A stretch of 64,000 nucleotides of DNA from Shewanella sp. MR-4 (GCF_000014685.1 NC_008321.1:558001-622000); one strand, 5' to 3'; positions 17,886 through 27,474 are shown, numbered from the stretch's first letter. A program made the numbers and translations. The notes: a model not told the origin generated them from the letters alone.

Positions 17886-20800
17886 ATGAACAATCTGCAG
17901 TTCAAACGTAGCGCTATCGCGAGCCTGACAGCGCTCTATGTTAGCGGTGCTTGTACGTTTGCATTGGCGGCACCTGGGATGGAGAAGGTCGCGGGGAGCA
18001 GTTTTTATACTCCGACTTTCACCGCTGAAGATGTCTTAAAAGTGACCAATGAACGTAAGGCCGAGCTGAGTGGTGACATTTATGTCGGCACGCCAGGACA
18101 GCTAAACCGCGTTAAAAAAGCCCGTACTCCTGAAGAGATTTTTCAGCCCGAAGCCAGTTCTCAGGGCGTGCAAACCTATATCGTTCAATTAGATGCTGAA
18201 CCCCTTGCGACCTACGAGGGTGATATTCCTGGTTTTGCTGCCACTAAGGCACCGGTTAACCGTTCTATCATCGCTAAGGGCCGTGTCAGCGTAAATACAG
18301 CTGCGGCTCAGTCCTATAAGAGTTTCTTGTTAGGCAAGCAGGACAAGTTTGTTTCGCGCGTACGTCAAGCGGGCGTTAACCTTAAAATCAACAAGCAATT
18401 CACTATTGCCAGCAACGCATTAGTTGTTGAAATGACGCAGGAAGATGCGATTCGTATGTCGCATCAAGCGGGTGTGAAGCGTATTTCGCCTAACCGTATT
18501 TTTGAATTGCGCACCGACCGTGGTCCTGAATTTATTGGTGCCGATCAAATGTGGCAAGGCACCGCCACTCAAGGTGGGTTACCTGTTAAAGGTGAAGGCA
18601 TGGTGGTCGGTATTATCGATACTGGTATCAACACCGACCATGTCGCCTTTGCAGATGATGAAGAATATGCACGCTTAAACCCATACAAAGGTCAGGCGAT
18701 CGGCGATTGTGGCGCCTTCCCTGAACTGTGTAACAACAAGTTAGTCGGCCTGCATTCTTACCCTGAAATCACCGATGTGTATGCTGCCCCTGAGTTCCAA
18801 ACTTCTAGCGGTGCGAAAAAACGCATCCGCCCAGCTAACGCTGAGGATTACGCGGGTCATGGTTCTCATACGGCGAGTACTGTTGCGGGTAACACCTTAA
18901 AAGATACACCACTGCAAGGTTTTACTGGCGATAAGGTCAGCGATGGTGTGGATGTACCTTTTACCTTCCCTCAGACCAGTGGTGTCGCGCCGCGTGCCCA
19001 CATTATTGCCTACCAAGTGTGCTGGCCGGGCAGCAGTGGCGACCCTTATGCGGGCTGCCCTGAATCAGCCATTTTATCGGCATTTGAAGATGCGATTGCC
19101 GATGGTGTCGATGCGATTAACTTCTCTATCGGTGGCGCCGAAAACATGCCTTGGGGTGACCCAATGGAGCTGGCTTTCCTGTCTGCGCGCGAAGCGGGGA
19201 TTTCAGTGGCCGCGGCCGCGGGTAATAGCGGAGCCTTTTGGACTGCAGACCACTCTTCACCTTGGGTAACTACGGTTGGAGCCTCGACTCATGACCGTAA
19301 ACTCAAGGCAGGTATTAAGAGCATTACTGCCTTTGAAGGTACGGGTAAACCAACAACGGCGATTCAAGGGACTAGCTTCTCAGGTTCTATTACGGGTGAA
19401 GTGGTATTGGCGGAGAAATATGCCGATCCCAACCCTAATGACAGCTACAAAGCGGCAAGCTGTAACGTGCCTTTCCCTGCGGGTACCTTTACTTCGGATC
19501 AGATAGTCGTCTGTGAGCGTGGCGATATTGCCCGTATCGAAAAAGCGAAAAACGTGGCAGCGGGTGGCGCGGGTGGTGTGATCCTGCAAAACATGAGCTC
19601 TTCAGTGGATAACCTCGAAGCGGATATGTACGTGATCCCGGGGATCCAGGTGAAGTATACCGATCGCCTTAAAATCCGTAACTGGGTACTTAAAAATCCA
19701 GGTACGGCGCGAGCGACTATTACTGACTTTACTAACGACTATAGTTTCGACGCGTCAGCGGGTAATAACCTAGCGACATTCAGCTCCTTAGGCCCAAGTA
19801 AAACCAACAACACCTTAGTGCCAGATTTAACGGCGCCGGGTGTGGATATTTACGCGGCCAACGCGGACGATCAGCCGTTTACCAATAATCCGAGTGCGTC
19901 TGACTGGACCTTTATGAGCGGTACCTCAATGGCGGCACCGCATGTCACGGGGGCTATGACCCTGCTGACTCAGTTGCACCCCGATTGGACGCCCGCTGAA
20001 ATCCAGTCTGCACTCATGCTTACCGCAGGCCCTGTGGTATTAAATACCGGTTATGAGCTCATCGAGCCTTACTACAACTTTATGGCGGGTGCGGGTGCGA
20101 TCAACGTAGCTCGCGCAGCGGATACTGGGTTAGTGATGGATGAAACCATCGAAAACTACCGTAATGCCGATCCGACCAACGGTGGTGTAGTGAACTGGTT
20201 GAACTTACCTTCCATGGTTGAAATGGAATGTGAAAAAACCTGTAGCTGGATGCGTACCGTTAAGGCGACCCGTGATGGCACTTGGACAGTCGAAGGTGTA
20301 GGTAAAGAAGAAGGTTTTGAAGTTTCTGTATCGCCAGCTTCCTTCAGCCTTAAGGCGGGTGAGTCGCAAAGCATTATTATCACTGCTAAAACGCCAAATC
20401 TTATCGAGCATAAGGTTGAGCCTGAAGATGGTTCATCGCCATGGAGTGCAGTGCTCAATCAGAACACTTTCTTCAATGGTCAAGTACTGTTAAAAGAAGT
20501 TAATAGCAGCTCTCCTGATGTACATATGCCTGTGGTTGTGGCGAGTGTTGCCGAGCAATTACCGATCTCGCACCGCTTTGAAATCTCTCGCGATCAAGGT
20601 ACCGAGTCTTTGGTGGTTAACACGGATTCATACAGCCAACTGACACCACGTTTCTATGGCCCTGTGAAGCCAGAAATTGCCTCCAGCAAGTTAACGGCTG
20701 TGAGCGCTATCTTAAGCAAAGCGAACATAGATAAGGGTTGGGATATTCGTCCGCTCGTGGTGCCAGAAGGTACTAAACGTCTCGTGGTTGAAGTTCAAAA

Positions 20801-22832
20801 GGCCGAACAGGTATCGACGCTCGAAAACCTAAACCCACGTTATACCCAACTTCACCCCTTTATCATGGTGGGTCTGGATAAGAACGGCAGTAATACCTTT
20901 GTGCCAGAGGGAGATAGCCCAACGAGTTCTGAGATCAGAGCGGAATATATCGATGAGTTGATGTGTATCTCAACTAGCCAGTCCGAGCATAACTACTGTA
21001 GCTTTGAGAGCCCAACCCCAGGCACTTACTGGATTGCAACCGCTATGGCCTATGCATCTGGTCAAGGTGATGTTGCCATCGAAACGGGATATGCCCTAGT
21101 GATGGAAAACGATGACAAGGGCTACCTGAGCATGTCAGGCCCTGCATCTCACGACGGTAATGGTAACTATGAGATTGGCCTTAACTGGAACATTCCTGAA
21201 ACCAAAGCTGGCGATGTTTACTACGGTGGATTCGACCTTGGCAATATGCCAGGTGCCGAAGGCACATTAGGCTTTACCGCGCTGGACATTCGTCGTGCCG
21301 ACGATGCGGTAACTTGGTCTGTGAGCCAAGATAAGGCCCGTAGCATGGATGTGATCGATGTTAAGCTCAACATTGCGCCTAACTTAGAGACACAGGATCG
21401 TAACTATAAGTTCGAAATGAAGCTGCCGGAAGGTATGCGTTTAGCGACTGGAACGATCAAAACCAATAACGATGAAGTCGCCACAGCGATCGTTGCCGAT
21501 GAACACACCTTAACCCTGAGCGGTTTACAGTTGTCGACTCGTAACGTTGAGCGTGAGTACAAGGTCAGCACTAACTTAACTGACAAGATGTGTCACACGC
21601 CGATCATCGATGAGTACTCTAAGGGTGGTTATATCGATCTGTGGGGCGAGTTCCGCATCCAACCTAACGCAGACTGGTTTGTCGGTGACTTTAACAACGC
21701 ATTCGATGTGCCTATCAATTGGTTATTCTACAAACAAGACGCCAAGTTTGAAGTCTACAACCAACCTAACGCGGGCTACATGCGTATGCATACCGTGGGG
21801 GCGTTGCAGTTCAACACTGGTTACTGGTACATGTCACAGCACCGTGGTCCTGGTTTCTTGAACGAAGCATTGGCACCATTCTGGCGTGGTACTTTCACCA
21901 GCAAATATCGTCGCGATCCTTCTTCACCCTGGGGGTTAACCATCGCGAGTCAGTATGCTGCAGAGCGTCCAGATCTTGGGGATCTTCTGTTCCTCGAGTT
22001 TGATAATGTCACCGACACTAAAACGGGCGAAGAGTTTGACTTTGAAACCATTTTACGCAGTGGTATCGATGATCGCCCAGGCCAATTCGAAATCATTTAT
22101 GCCTATAGCAACTTAGGTGAAAATGTGGCGAAAGGGGCCGTGTTTGTGGAAGGGTTTGATTCTCCATGGTCAAAAACCGTTGGTCCAAAAAATGGCACGC
22201 TATACGAGGTCTTAGGTTTCGATGACTTAGACGAAAAACTGCAAAACGATCTCGTGGTCTGTTACGACTACGTTGGTCCTGAGCAGAGCCGTATGGAAGT
22301 CAGCTTTAAAGTAGCTGTACAACCTGAAGCCACGGGTAAGACGCTGGATCTTGAGCTGAACTACGATCTTGAAGGTGCAACACCCACTAGCTTAGTGCAT
22401 ACAGTGGCAGTGAATGGCAATATCAAGTTAGTGCCAATCGCCAACCAAGTTGTGGCTGAAAACACCCGTCTTGAAGGACTAAGCGTATCCTATGTGGATG
22501 CGAACAAGGTCCCTAATACGGTTGAAGTTTCTGGCGAGCACATTAGTGCAGAGATCAACGGTAATGATTTTACCCTGATCCCAGAAGCTAACTTCCACGG
22601 CGACACTTTAGTCACAGTGACGATACGTGATAACGAAATCGGTTCAGATGCCGCCAGCACCAGCTTTATGCTGACGGTTGAGTCTGATGGTGTTGAACCT
22701 CCACCAGTCACCCCTGTGACTCCCGATAAGCCGGAGCCTGAATCTAGCTCAGGTGGTGCCTTAGGTTGGAGCTTGCTCAGCTTGCTTTCTATGGCGTTTA
22801 TTCGCCGCGCTAAAAAAGCCACTCGTGCTTAA
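17886..22832 (+). CDS. Very large S8 subtilisin-like serine protease with GlyGly-CTERM sorting tail
   Basis: 1648 residues. Signal peptide (about 1-28), inhibitor-type prodomain (about 95-200), then the S8 catalytic domain: D245 (GIIDTGIN), H325 (GHGSH), oxyanion N447 (AAAGNSG) and S681 (GTSMAAPH). A PA-type insert lies between H and S. A long C-terminal region of beta domains follows, ending with a GlyGly-CTERM signal: SSSGGALGW, a hydrophobic helix, and a basic RRAKKATRA tail. That tail predicts rhombosortase processing and type II-linked surface display. It is far longer than the usual subtilase (about 400-700). The ATG follows AAAGGAAATGCT. It is monocistronic. Confidence 0.95.
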   Translation: MNNLQFKRSAIASLTALYVSGACTFALAAPGMEKVAGSSFYTPTFTAEDVLKVTNERKAELSGDIYVGTPGQLNRVKKARTPEEIFQPEASSQGVQTYIVQLDAEPLATYEGDIPGFAATKAPVNRSIIAKGRVSVNTAAAQSYKSFLLGKQDKFVSRVRQAGVNLKINKQFTIASNALVVEMTQEDAIRMSHQAGVKRISPNRIFELRTDRGPEFIGADQMWQGTATQGGLPVKGEGMVVGIIDTGINTDHVAFADDEEYARLNPYKGQAIGDCGAFPELCNNKLVGLHSYPEITDVYAAPEFQTSSGAKKRIRPANAEDYAGHGSHTASTVAGNTLKDTPLQGFTGDKVSDGVDVPFTFPQTSGVAPRAHIIAYQVCWPGSSGDPYAGCPESAILSAFEDAIADGVDAINFSIGGAENMPWGDPMELAFLSAREAGISVAAAAGNSGAFWTADHSSPWVTTVGASTHDRKLKAGIKSITAFEGTGKPTTAIQGTSFSGSITGEVVLAEKYADPNPNDSYKAASCNVPFPAGTFTSDQIVVCERGDIARIEKAKNVAAGGAGGVILQNMSSSVDNLEADMYVIPGIQVKYTDRLKIRNWVLKNPGTARATITDFTNDYSFDASAGNNLATFSSLGPSKTNNTLVPDLTAPGVDIYAANADDQPFTNNPSASDWTFMSGTSMAAPHVTGAMTLLTQLHPDWTPAEIQSALMLTAGPVVLNTGYELIEPYYNFMAGAGAINVARAADTGLVMDETIENYRNADPTNGGVVNWLNLPSMVEMECEKTCSWMRTVKATRDGTWTVEGVGKEEGFEVSVSPASFSLKAGESQSIIITAKTPNLIEHKVEPEDGSSPWSAVLNQNTFFNGQVLLKEVNSSSPDVHMPVVVASVAEQLPISHRFEISRDQGTESLVVNTDSYSQLTPRFYGPVKPEIASSKLTAVSAILSKANIDKGWDIRPLVVPEGTKRLVVEVQKAEQVSTLENLNPRYTQLHPFIMVGLDKNGSNTFVPEGDSPTSSEIRAEYIDELMCISTSQSEHNYCSFESPTPGTYWIATAMAYASGQGDVAIETGYALVMENDDKGYLSMSGPASHDGNGNYEIGLNWNIPETKAGDVYYGGFDLGNMPGAEGTLGFTALDIRRADDAVTWSVSQDKARSMDVIDVKLNIAPNLETQDRNYKFEMKLPEGMRLATGTIKTNNDEVATAIVADEHTLTLSGLQLSTRNVEREYKVSTNLTDKMCHTPIIDEYSKGGYIDLWGEFRIQPNADWFVGDFNNAFDVPINWLFYKQDAKFEVYNQPNAGYMRMHTVGALQFNTGYWYMSQHRGPGFLNEALAPFWRGTFTSKYRRDPSSPWGLTIASQYAAERPDLGDLLFLEFDNVTDTKTGEEFDFETILRSGIDDRPGQFEIIYAYSNLGENVAKGAVFVEGFDSPWSKTVGPKNGTLYEVLGFDDLDEKLQNDLVVCYDYVGPEQSRMEVSFKVAVQPEATGKTLDLELNYDLEGATPTSLVHTVAVNGNIKLVPIANQVVAENTRLEGLSVSYVDANKVPNTVEVSGEHISAEINGNDFTLIPEANFHGDTLVTVTIRDNEIGSDAASTSFMLTVESDGVEPPPVTPVTPDKPEPESSSGGALGWSLLSLLSMAFIRRAKKATRA

Positions 22833-22851
22833 TTAGCCTATAGTTCTAGTC

Positions 22852-22880
22852 AAAAAGAGGGACGCATGTCCCTCTTTTTA
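22852..22880 (+). terminator. Terminator after the large subtilase
   Basis: A perfect stem of A-tract plus GAGGGAC pairing with GTCCCTC plus T-tract, with a GCAT loop, 20 bases past the stop. Confidence 0.9.
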
Positions 22881-22980
22881 TTGGATTAATATCCAGTTTT
22901 ATTCGACTCATTCACGGGGTAATATGGATCCCATTCGCGCATGCTAAGCTTTATTGGGCACAAATCGACAGGGGATGAAG

Positions 22981-23607
22981 ATGACTACAGAACGCTATTT
23001 TTACGAGCCGAGCAAGGGACATGGACTATCGCACGATCCCTTAAATGCGATTGTCGCCCCCAGACCCATAGGCTGGATCTCCTCGCGCAGTGCCCAGGGG
23101 CAACGCAATCTCGCGCCCTATAGTTTTTTCAATTGTTTCAACTACAAACCACCGATCATTGGCTTTGCCAGCACGGGCTGGAAGGACAGTGTCGCCAATA
23201 TCGTCGACACTGGCGAGTTCGTCTGGAACCTCACCACCCGCAGCCTTGCCGAGAAAATGAATCAAACTTCCGCCATGTTACCCCGCGGGGAGGATGAGTT
23301 TGCCTTTGCCGGACTCACCCCCAAGGCGGGCACTATCGTCCAAGCTGAGCTGGTGGCCGAAAGCCCGGTCAACTTTGAATGTAAGCTGTCTCAATGTATT
23401 CAATTAACTGCCGCCAATGGGGATAAGATTGATACTTGGCTCGTCTTAGGTGAAGTGGTCGCGGTGCATATCGCCAAGCATTTGCTCAATAGTGAAGGTG
23501 TGTATCAAACCGCCCTCGCCGAACCCGTGCTGCGCGCAGGCGGCCCATCGGCTTACTATGGGATCTCCGAAGATCTGCGTTTCGATCTACATAGACCACA
23601 AGTGTAG
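22981..23607 (+). CDS. Flavin reductase-like (split-barrel FMN-binding) protein
   Basis: 208 residues with the flavin reductase-like domain throughout. PRPIGWISSRSAQGQRNLAPYSFFN near the N-terminus is the family FMN-binding stretch, and FNYKPPIIGFASTGWKDSVANI follows. Members reduce FMN/FAD with NAD(P)H or bind FMN as two-component oxygenase partners; the specific partner is not evident. I chose the ATG at 22981 (MTTERYF) because GGGG at 22970-22974 is well spaced from it. Neighbours are unrelated. Confidence 0.85.
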   Translation: MTTERYFYEPSKGHGLSHDPLNAIVAPRPIGWISSRSAQGQRNLAPYSFFNCFNYKPPIIGFASTGWKDSVANIVDTGEFVWNLTTRSLAEKMNQTSAMLPRGEDEFAFAGLTPKAGTIVQAELVAESPVNFECKLSQCIQLTAANGDKIDTWLVLGEVVAVHIAKHLLNSEGVYQTALAEPVLRAGGPSAYYGISEDLRFDLHRPQV

Positions 23608-23615
23608 GTGGTGGT

Positions 23616-23638
23616 ACTCAAACTTCGTTTGAGTTTTT
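23616..23638 (+). terminator. Terminator after the flavin reductase-like gene
   Basis: An 8-bp stem ACTCAAAC/GTTTGAGT with a TTC loop is followed by a T-run. It lies 9 bases past the stop. Confidence 0.75.
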
Positions 23639-23640
23639 AA

Positions 23641-23948
23641 AGCAAAATCAACGTCGTGGGGCTTCACCCCCTATTTTTTATAAAGAGCCGACCAAAAGGG
23701 GAAAAGCGCCTGTTCCCCTTTTGGAAATCCCTCGACGTCCCTAGCGAAGTTACATGCATTGGTTAGTGGTCTCATACTCCAATAAAAATTGCCTAACGGC
23801 TCCGATGGGACATCCCTGTCTCCCCGAGCCTGTGCCATCATCCATGATGTCGCCACGGCCCAGCTTAAACAACTAAGAGCTATCTGCGTATTTCGACAAC
23901 TTCGCAGGGGAGGCTAACTCCATTATTTTGGTGTTGTTAGTTAGCCCG
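23641..23948. repeat. Probable intergenic repeat remnant with nested inverted repeats, no credible gene
   Basis: This stretch has no credible gene but is highly structured. It holds a perfect 12-bp inverted repeat (CCAAAAGGGGAA against TTCCCCTTTTGG, near 23692-23725) and a second 8-bp pair (GGCTAACT at 23912-23919, AGTTAGCC at 23939-23946). The minus-strand frame at 23671-23856 reads like the short spurious proteins (NFYWSMRPLTNACNFARDVEGFPKGEQ) that I recall recurring in Shewanella annotations. I infer a dispersed repeat family rather than a gene; copy number cannot be tested here. Confidence 0.45.
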
Positions 23949-23988
23949 AAAAGTAAGAAGAATTGCGGGCGTCTCCATTCTTACTTTT
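23949..23988 (-). terminator. Hairpin downstream of the 636-residue hypothetical
   Basis: An 11-bp inverted repeat (AAAAGTAAGAA at 23949-23959 and TTCTTACTTTT at 23978-23988) lies 16 bases beyond the minus-strand stop and ends in Ts on that strand. Confidence 0.65.
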
Positions 23989-24003
23989 ATCTGTTGTACA
24001 ACC

Positions 24004-25914
24004 TTAATAATTGAGGCACACAGCAGGTGGCAGTGGGGTGTCCTCTTTTGCGATTAACGTTGGGAATTGGTTGATGATTTGAGTGTATGACTCAGGGAAC
24101 TTCAAACGTATCAATGACATTAAACGTTGATGATGAGGGTAGACCTTGGGTTCAAGTACCATTAGTAAGGATAAGTACTCCAATAGATGCTCAGGGTTAA
24201 ATTCGTAATGGTTAGTCTCCAATAACAGATACAGTGGATCTCGTCCGCTTTCCCTATATGGATAGCTAATATGCTGATTAACCAGATAATTGAGCAGTGG
24301 AAGATCGCGATTCACTATTGCAATGTCGAGCCAACTTTTACCCGTATAATCTAGCTTGTCGATATCCAAACCTTCGGTCATAAGGGAAATCGTTTTGGAA
24401 TTTGCCATGCGATACAAGGCATCGTAGTCGAATGTTTCTTGACGTAATTTGCTGAGTTGTAACTCAGTGAAATACTCGGGGTTATAACCTAATAGTTGAT
24501 AGAAAAATTCACGATTTACATTCTCTTCTAACTGCGCGTCCTCAACCATTTTAATGGCTTCATTAATGTTATTCTGAGCCGCAAGCCTGTATATAGCGCT
24601 GTCTAAGTTGTGATCGCCACTTTGCCGTCTAGAAAGAGGTTGCCATTGTTGATAGTTAAAGCAATCAGCTAATGCTGGATCAATTTGATGGAGATGGGTG
24701 GCTGTGACTTCCTTGCCCTCTTTGGTTAGTTTATCGATAAAGTAAGAAAGACTACGTGGCTGCCATTGAGAATCTATTTTGTGAACGAATGACTGGCAAT
24801 CTGCAACTGCTTCAGGTGTAGCACTGTTTGCATCTAGTTGCGCAAAATTGGCGTTAAGTTCTTTTAATAAAGGGGAGTTAGGATTAAAAGTTAATACTTT
24901 TTTAGGGAGTATATCGGTGAGCGTGAGGCCATACATTTGCTGTAAATTTGTTATTTGTTGTGCATCGAAGCTATAAATATGGCGAGGAAAGAAACCCACG
25001 GCTTTTTGAGCTGACTGAATGCTAAAGTTGGCAGTGCTATTTAGTCCGTGAAGCGCTTTAATTATTTTGACTTGTCGTACAATTAAGTCATCTTCTAATG
25101 GAATATTCATTTGGAAATAGTAATCCAGACGAGCAAGGGCATAATCCATGGTTGTGCCTAGGTATGCATCATCACTGAGAACACTGTTCTTTTCTAGCAG
25201 AGTGGTTACGATTTGATCCCTGCCATAGTAGGCTGCGGTATCTATAAGATGTAGAGTTTCATTCTCTTGGATTCCGAATCCTATAATCTCATCAGTGTTA
25301 TCAATTTTTTCAATGGCTTGTGACAATAATTGCTGGCTAAGTGAATCTTGTTTAAGCAACCAATCAACATCATCGATGCTGAGCTTCGTTTCTTTAATGA
25401 GTGCTAGTGCGTCAGCTTGAGTGAGTGTGGCAATATTTTCTATTTGAGATTGAGGTATGCTTCTCTCGATTCGTACAAACGAGGGGAGATCAGGTACTAA
25501 AGCCTTTACTTGTTCGGCTAAACTTTGATTCTGCTGATTAAGTTTTGAGTCTTTTTTGAGCTGCTTTGCCCGCCAATTAGCCGCGAAATTAGAATTTAAA
25601 AAGTGATCTATAGCCAATGTAATCTCATCGATAGAATACCCCTTGTCTAACCATTGATCCCATTCTTGTTTTTTAGCCCAACTCCAACGTGTTTCTTTTT
25701 CCGATGTGATAAGTTGTTGGCAACTATAGTAGTTGTTAGGAGCCTTCAGTTTTTTGTGGGCGACTTCTTTCTCAAGTGTTGCGGATGAAGACGAGGTTGA
25801 GGGCTGGGCTGTTTTTATCTTGTCATTGGAATGCGATGAGCTGTTAGAGTTTTTTTGGGTAAACCAAAATAGCGCGGCAATACAGGCGAGTAAAGCGACA
25901 AGGTACTTCTTCAT
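24004..25914 (-). CDS. Unrecognised exported protein with ankyrin-like segments
   Basis: 636 residues; I do not recognise a named family. The N-terminus (KYLVALLACIAALFWF) is a signal sequence or anchor, followed by a Ser/Asn-rich linker. Helical pairs resembling ankyrin repeats occur near residues 215-240 (ETLHLIDTAAYYGRDQIVTTLLEK) and 540-565 (YTGKSWLDIAIVNRDLPLLNYLVNQ). That suggests a helical solenoid for protein contacts in the periplasm. Four cysteines in the mature part (YYSC, VADC, ALADC and a C-terminal PAVCLNY) could pair. Composition is more AT-rich than the neighbours and it sits beside an insertion sequence, consistent with accessory DNA. The start follows AAGGATTG. Confidence 0.7.
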   Translation of the reverse strand: MKKYLVALLACIAALFWFTQKNSNSSSHSNDKIKTAQPSTSSSSATLEKEVAHKKLKAPNNYYSCQQLITSEKETRWSWAKKQEWDQWLDKGYSIDEITLAIDHFLNSNFAANWRAKQLKKDSKLNQQNQSLAEQVKALVPDLPSFVRIERSIPQSQIENIATLTQADALALIKETKLSIDDVDWLLKQDSLSQQLLSQAIEKIDNTDEIIGFGIQENETLHLIDTAAYYGRDQIVTTLLEKNSVLSDDAYLGTTMDYALARLDYYFQMNIPLEDDLIVRQVKIIKALHGLNSTANFSIQSAQKAVGFFPRHIYSFDAQQITNLQQMYGLTLTDILPKKVLTFNPNSPLLKELNANFAQLDANSATPEAVADCQSFVHKIDSQWQPRSLSYFIDKLTKEGKEVTATHLHQIDPALADCFNYQQWQPLSRRQSGDHNLDSAIYRLAAQNNINEAIKMVEDAQLEENVNREFFYQLLGYNPEYFTELQLSKLRQETFDYDALYRMANSKTISLMTEGLDIDKLDYTGKSWLDIAIVNRDLPLLNYLVNQHISYPYRESGRDPLYLLLETNHYEFNPEHLLEYLSLLMVLEPKVYPHHQRLMSLIRLKFPESYTQIINQFPTLIAKEDTPLPPAVCLNY

Positions 25915-26109
25915 TTTGTTTCAATCCTTAAAACGAGCATAGAATTATAATGATGTTTTATAAGGGGATAATATCATTGGAGTTCGTCATAATATGACAT
26001 TTTATTTAGTCAGCGATGGTTAACATCATTTGATGTGTGGTTGTAAAAAATAGAATTAAGATTTCGGAAGGGATGGAAAGATTAAACGCTGGCATGAAAG
26101 TGACCGTTG
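25915..26109. other. AT-rich leader upstream of hypothetical gene and IS
   Basis: This non-coding stretch presumably contains the promoter of the minus-strand 636-residue gene. No recognisable operator was seen. Confidence 0.3.
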
Positions 26110-26141
26110 GCGGCATGGATGCCGCCGAGCATACATGGATG
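26110..26141. repeat. REP-like double palindrome interrupted by the IS
   Basis: The first hairpin is GGCGGCATGGATGCCGCC (26110-26127). The left arm of a second begins directly after it (GAGCATACATGGATG). The matching right arm TGTACTC appears at 27489-27495, on the far side of the insertion sequence. Joining the two sides rebuilds an imperfect palindrome (GAG-ATACAT against ATGTA-CTC). This looks like an extragenic palindromic element used as IS target. Confidence 0.6.
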
Positions 26142-26224
26142 ATGGGATGGACACCTCTTGTGAAGTAGGCGTCATTTACGCCATATTGAATTTGCACGTT
26201 CAATAACAACAAAAGGTGTCCAAA

Positions 26225-27238
26225 ATGAAAGTTACACTAATAGGAATTGATCTCGCAAAAAATATCTTCCAAGTATGTGGGGTAAATCAAGCTGGCAAGA
26301 GTGTTTTTAACCGTTCGATTAAACGTGCTCAGCTCCTTACTTTTCTGCGTACTTACCCTGATGCCACTATTGCGATGGAAGCCTGCAGTGGCTCTAACTA
26401 TTGGGGCAGAGAGTTACTTTCTCTCGGGCATGACGTCAAACTGATCCCGCCTCAGCATGTTAAGCCATTTGTCAAAGGCAATAAGAACGATCGCAATGAT
26501 GCCTTCGCTATCTGTGAGGCGGCGCAGAGACCGAACCTGATTTTCGTCCAGCCGAGAACCTTAGCGCAGGTTGATATCATCATTACTCACAGAATTCGCG
26601 AGCGCCGGATCAGAATACGCACTGCACTAACCAATCAAATCAGAGGTTTACTAAGTGAATATGGAATAGCCCTCCCTAAAGGACGTAATCCATTGAATCT
26701 TTTACTGCCGGAATTACTTGAGGATGCCAGTAATCAACTCACTACGATTGCACGCCAATACATGCGTGAGCTGATGGAAGAGTTGCGTGCGATCAACGTT
26801 GCAATAGGTTCACTGGAAAAAGACATCAAACTGCAGGCAAGAACGCACCCAGATGCCAAGCGACTAATGGGTATAAGAGGCGTTGCAGAAATCATTGCCA
26901 CTGCCGCGGTGTCATTTGCCGGAGATGGCTCTGGCTATCATGGTGCTCGGCATTTTTCTGCAAATTTAGGACTGGTTCCTAAAGAGTTTTCCAGTGGGGG
27001 AAAACAGAAATTAAGCGGCATAACCAAACGAGGTAACAGCTATCTGCGGCGGCAACTGATCCAGGGAGCTTGGTCGATTATTCGCTATGCAAGTAAGAGT
27101 AATGACAGGATCTCCGTATGGGCCTTAAAGGTGATTGAGCGGCGGGGTAAACAGAAAGCGGCAGTAGCAATTGCAAACAAATTGGCGCGGATCATTTGGG
27201 CGCTGCTGTTTCATCGCAGCGAATATCGGTCTTGTTAA
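26225..27238 (+). CDS. IS110-family DEDD transposase/recombinase
   Basis: 337 residues from the ATG at 26225, preceded by AAAAGG. The N-terminal RuvC-like DEDD domain shows GIDLAKNIFQ (first Asp), AMEACSGSNYWGREL (Glu) and KNDRNDAFAI (the Asp pair). The C-terminal Tnp20 domain carries the catalytic-serine region (FSANLGLVPKEFSSGGKQKLSGITKRGNSYLRRQLIQGA). The frame is intact and full length, so the element may be active. These enzymes insert a circular intermediate site-specifically, guided by an IS-encoded RNA. Confidence 0.92.
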   Translation: MKVTLIGIDLAKNIFQVCGVNQAGKSVFNRSIKRAQLLTFLRTYPDATIAMEACSGSNYWGRELLSLGHDVKLIPPQHVKPFVKGNKNDRNDAFAICEAAQRPNLIFVQPRTLAQVDIIITHRIRERRIRIRTALTNQIRGLLSEYGIALPKGRNPLNLLLPELLEDASNQLTTIARQYMRELMEELRAINVAIGSLEKDIKLQARTHPDAKRLMGIRGVAEIIATAAVSFAGDGSGYHGARHFSANLGLVPKEFSSGGKQKLSGITKRGNSYLRRQLIQGAWSIIRYASKSNDRISVWALKVIERRGKQKAAVAIANKLARIIWALLFHRSEYRSC

Positions 27239-27474
27239 TTTGTAAAAATCGAGTATTAAACTCACCCCAAAAACACGACTACAGATAATGAAGTAACAGG
27301 TAATACCGGCCTTTGCAGATGCTGAGAGAGTACAAGGAGCATATGACTCCGGACGGACGATAAGCTGCAAAGGCGCGGTTCTCATTAAGGCCAGAGAGCA
27401 AAGATTCTCATAAACAGGTCGGATATACGTACGCAGTATTACTTTCTGTTACTTAAAAAGTGGTTGATCTATTC
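27239..27474 (+). ncRNA. Candidate bridge RNA (seekRNA) in the IS non-coding end
   Basis: The 236-base non-coding end holds a large stem-loop. A perfect 10-bp stem, GCCTTTGCAG (27309-27318) with CTGCAAAGGC (27365-27374), extends by CCG/CGG across a one-base bulge. It encloses a 46-base loop with an inner GGAG/CTCC hairpin. In the loop, GAGTACA (27328-27334) is complementary to TGTACTC of the right flank, and GAGCATA (27337-27343) is identical to the left flank (26127-26133). That is the two-guide logic of IS110 bridge RNA target loops. The family precedent is established; this assignment and the exact ends are inferred. Confidence 0.55.

Noticed and set aside
23671..23856. 61-residue minus-strand protein
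   Set aside because: It lies in a hairpin-rich repeat with no good ribosome site; treated as a repeat remnant, not a gene.
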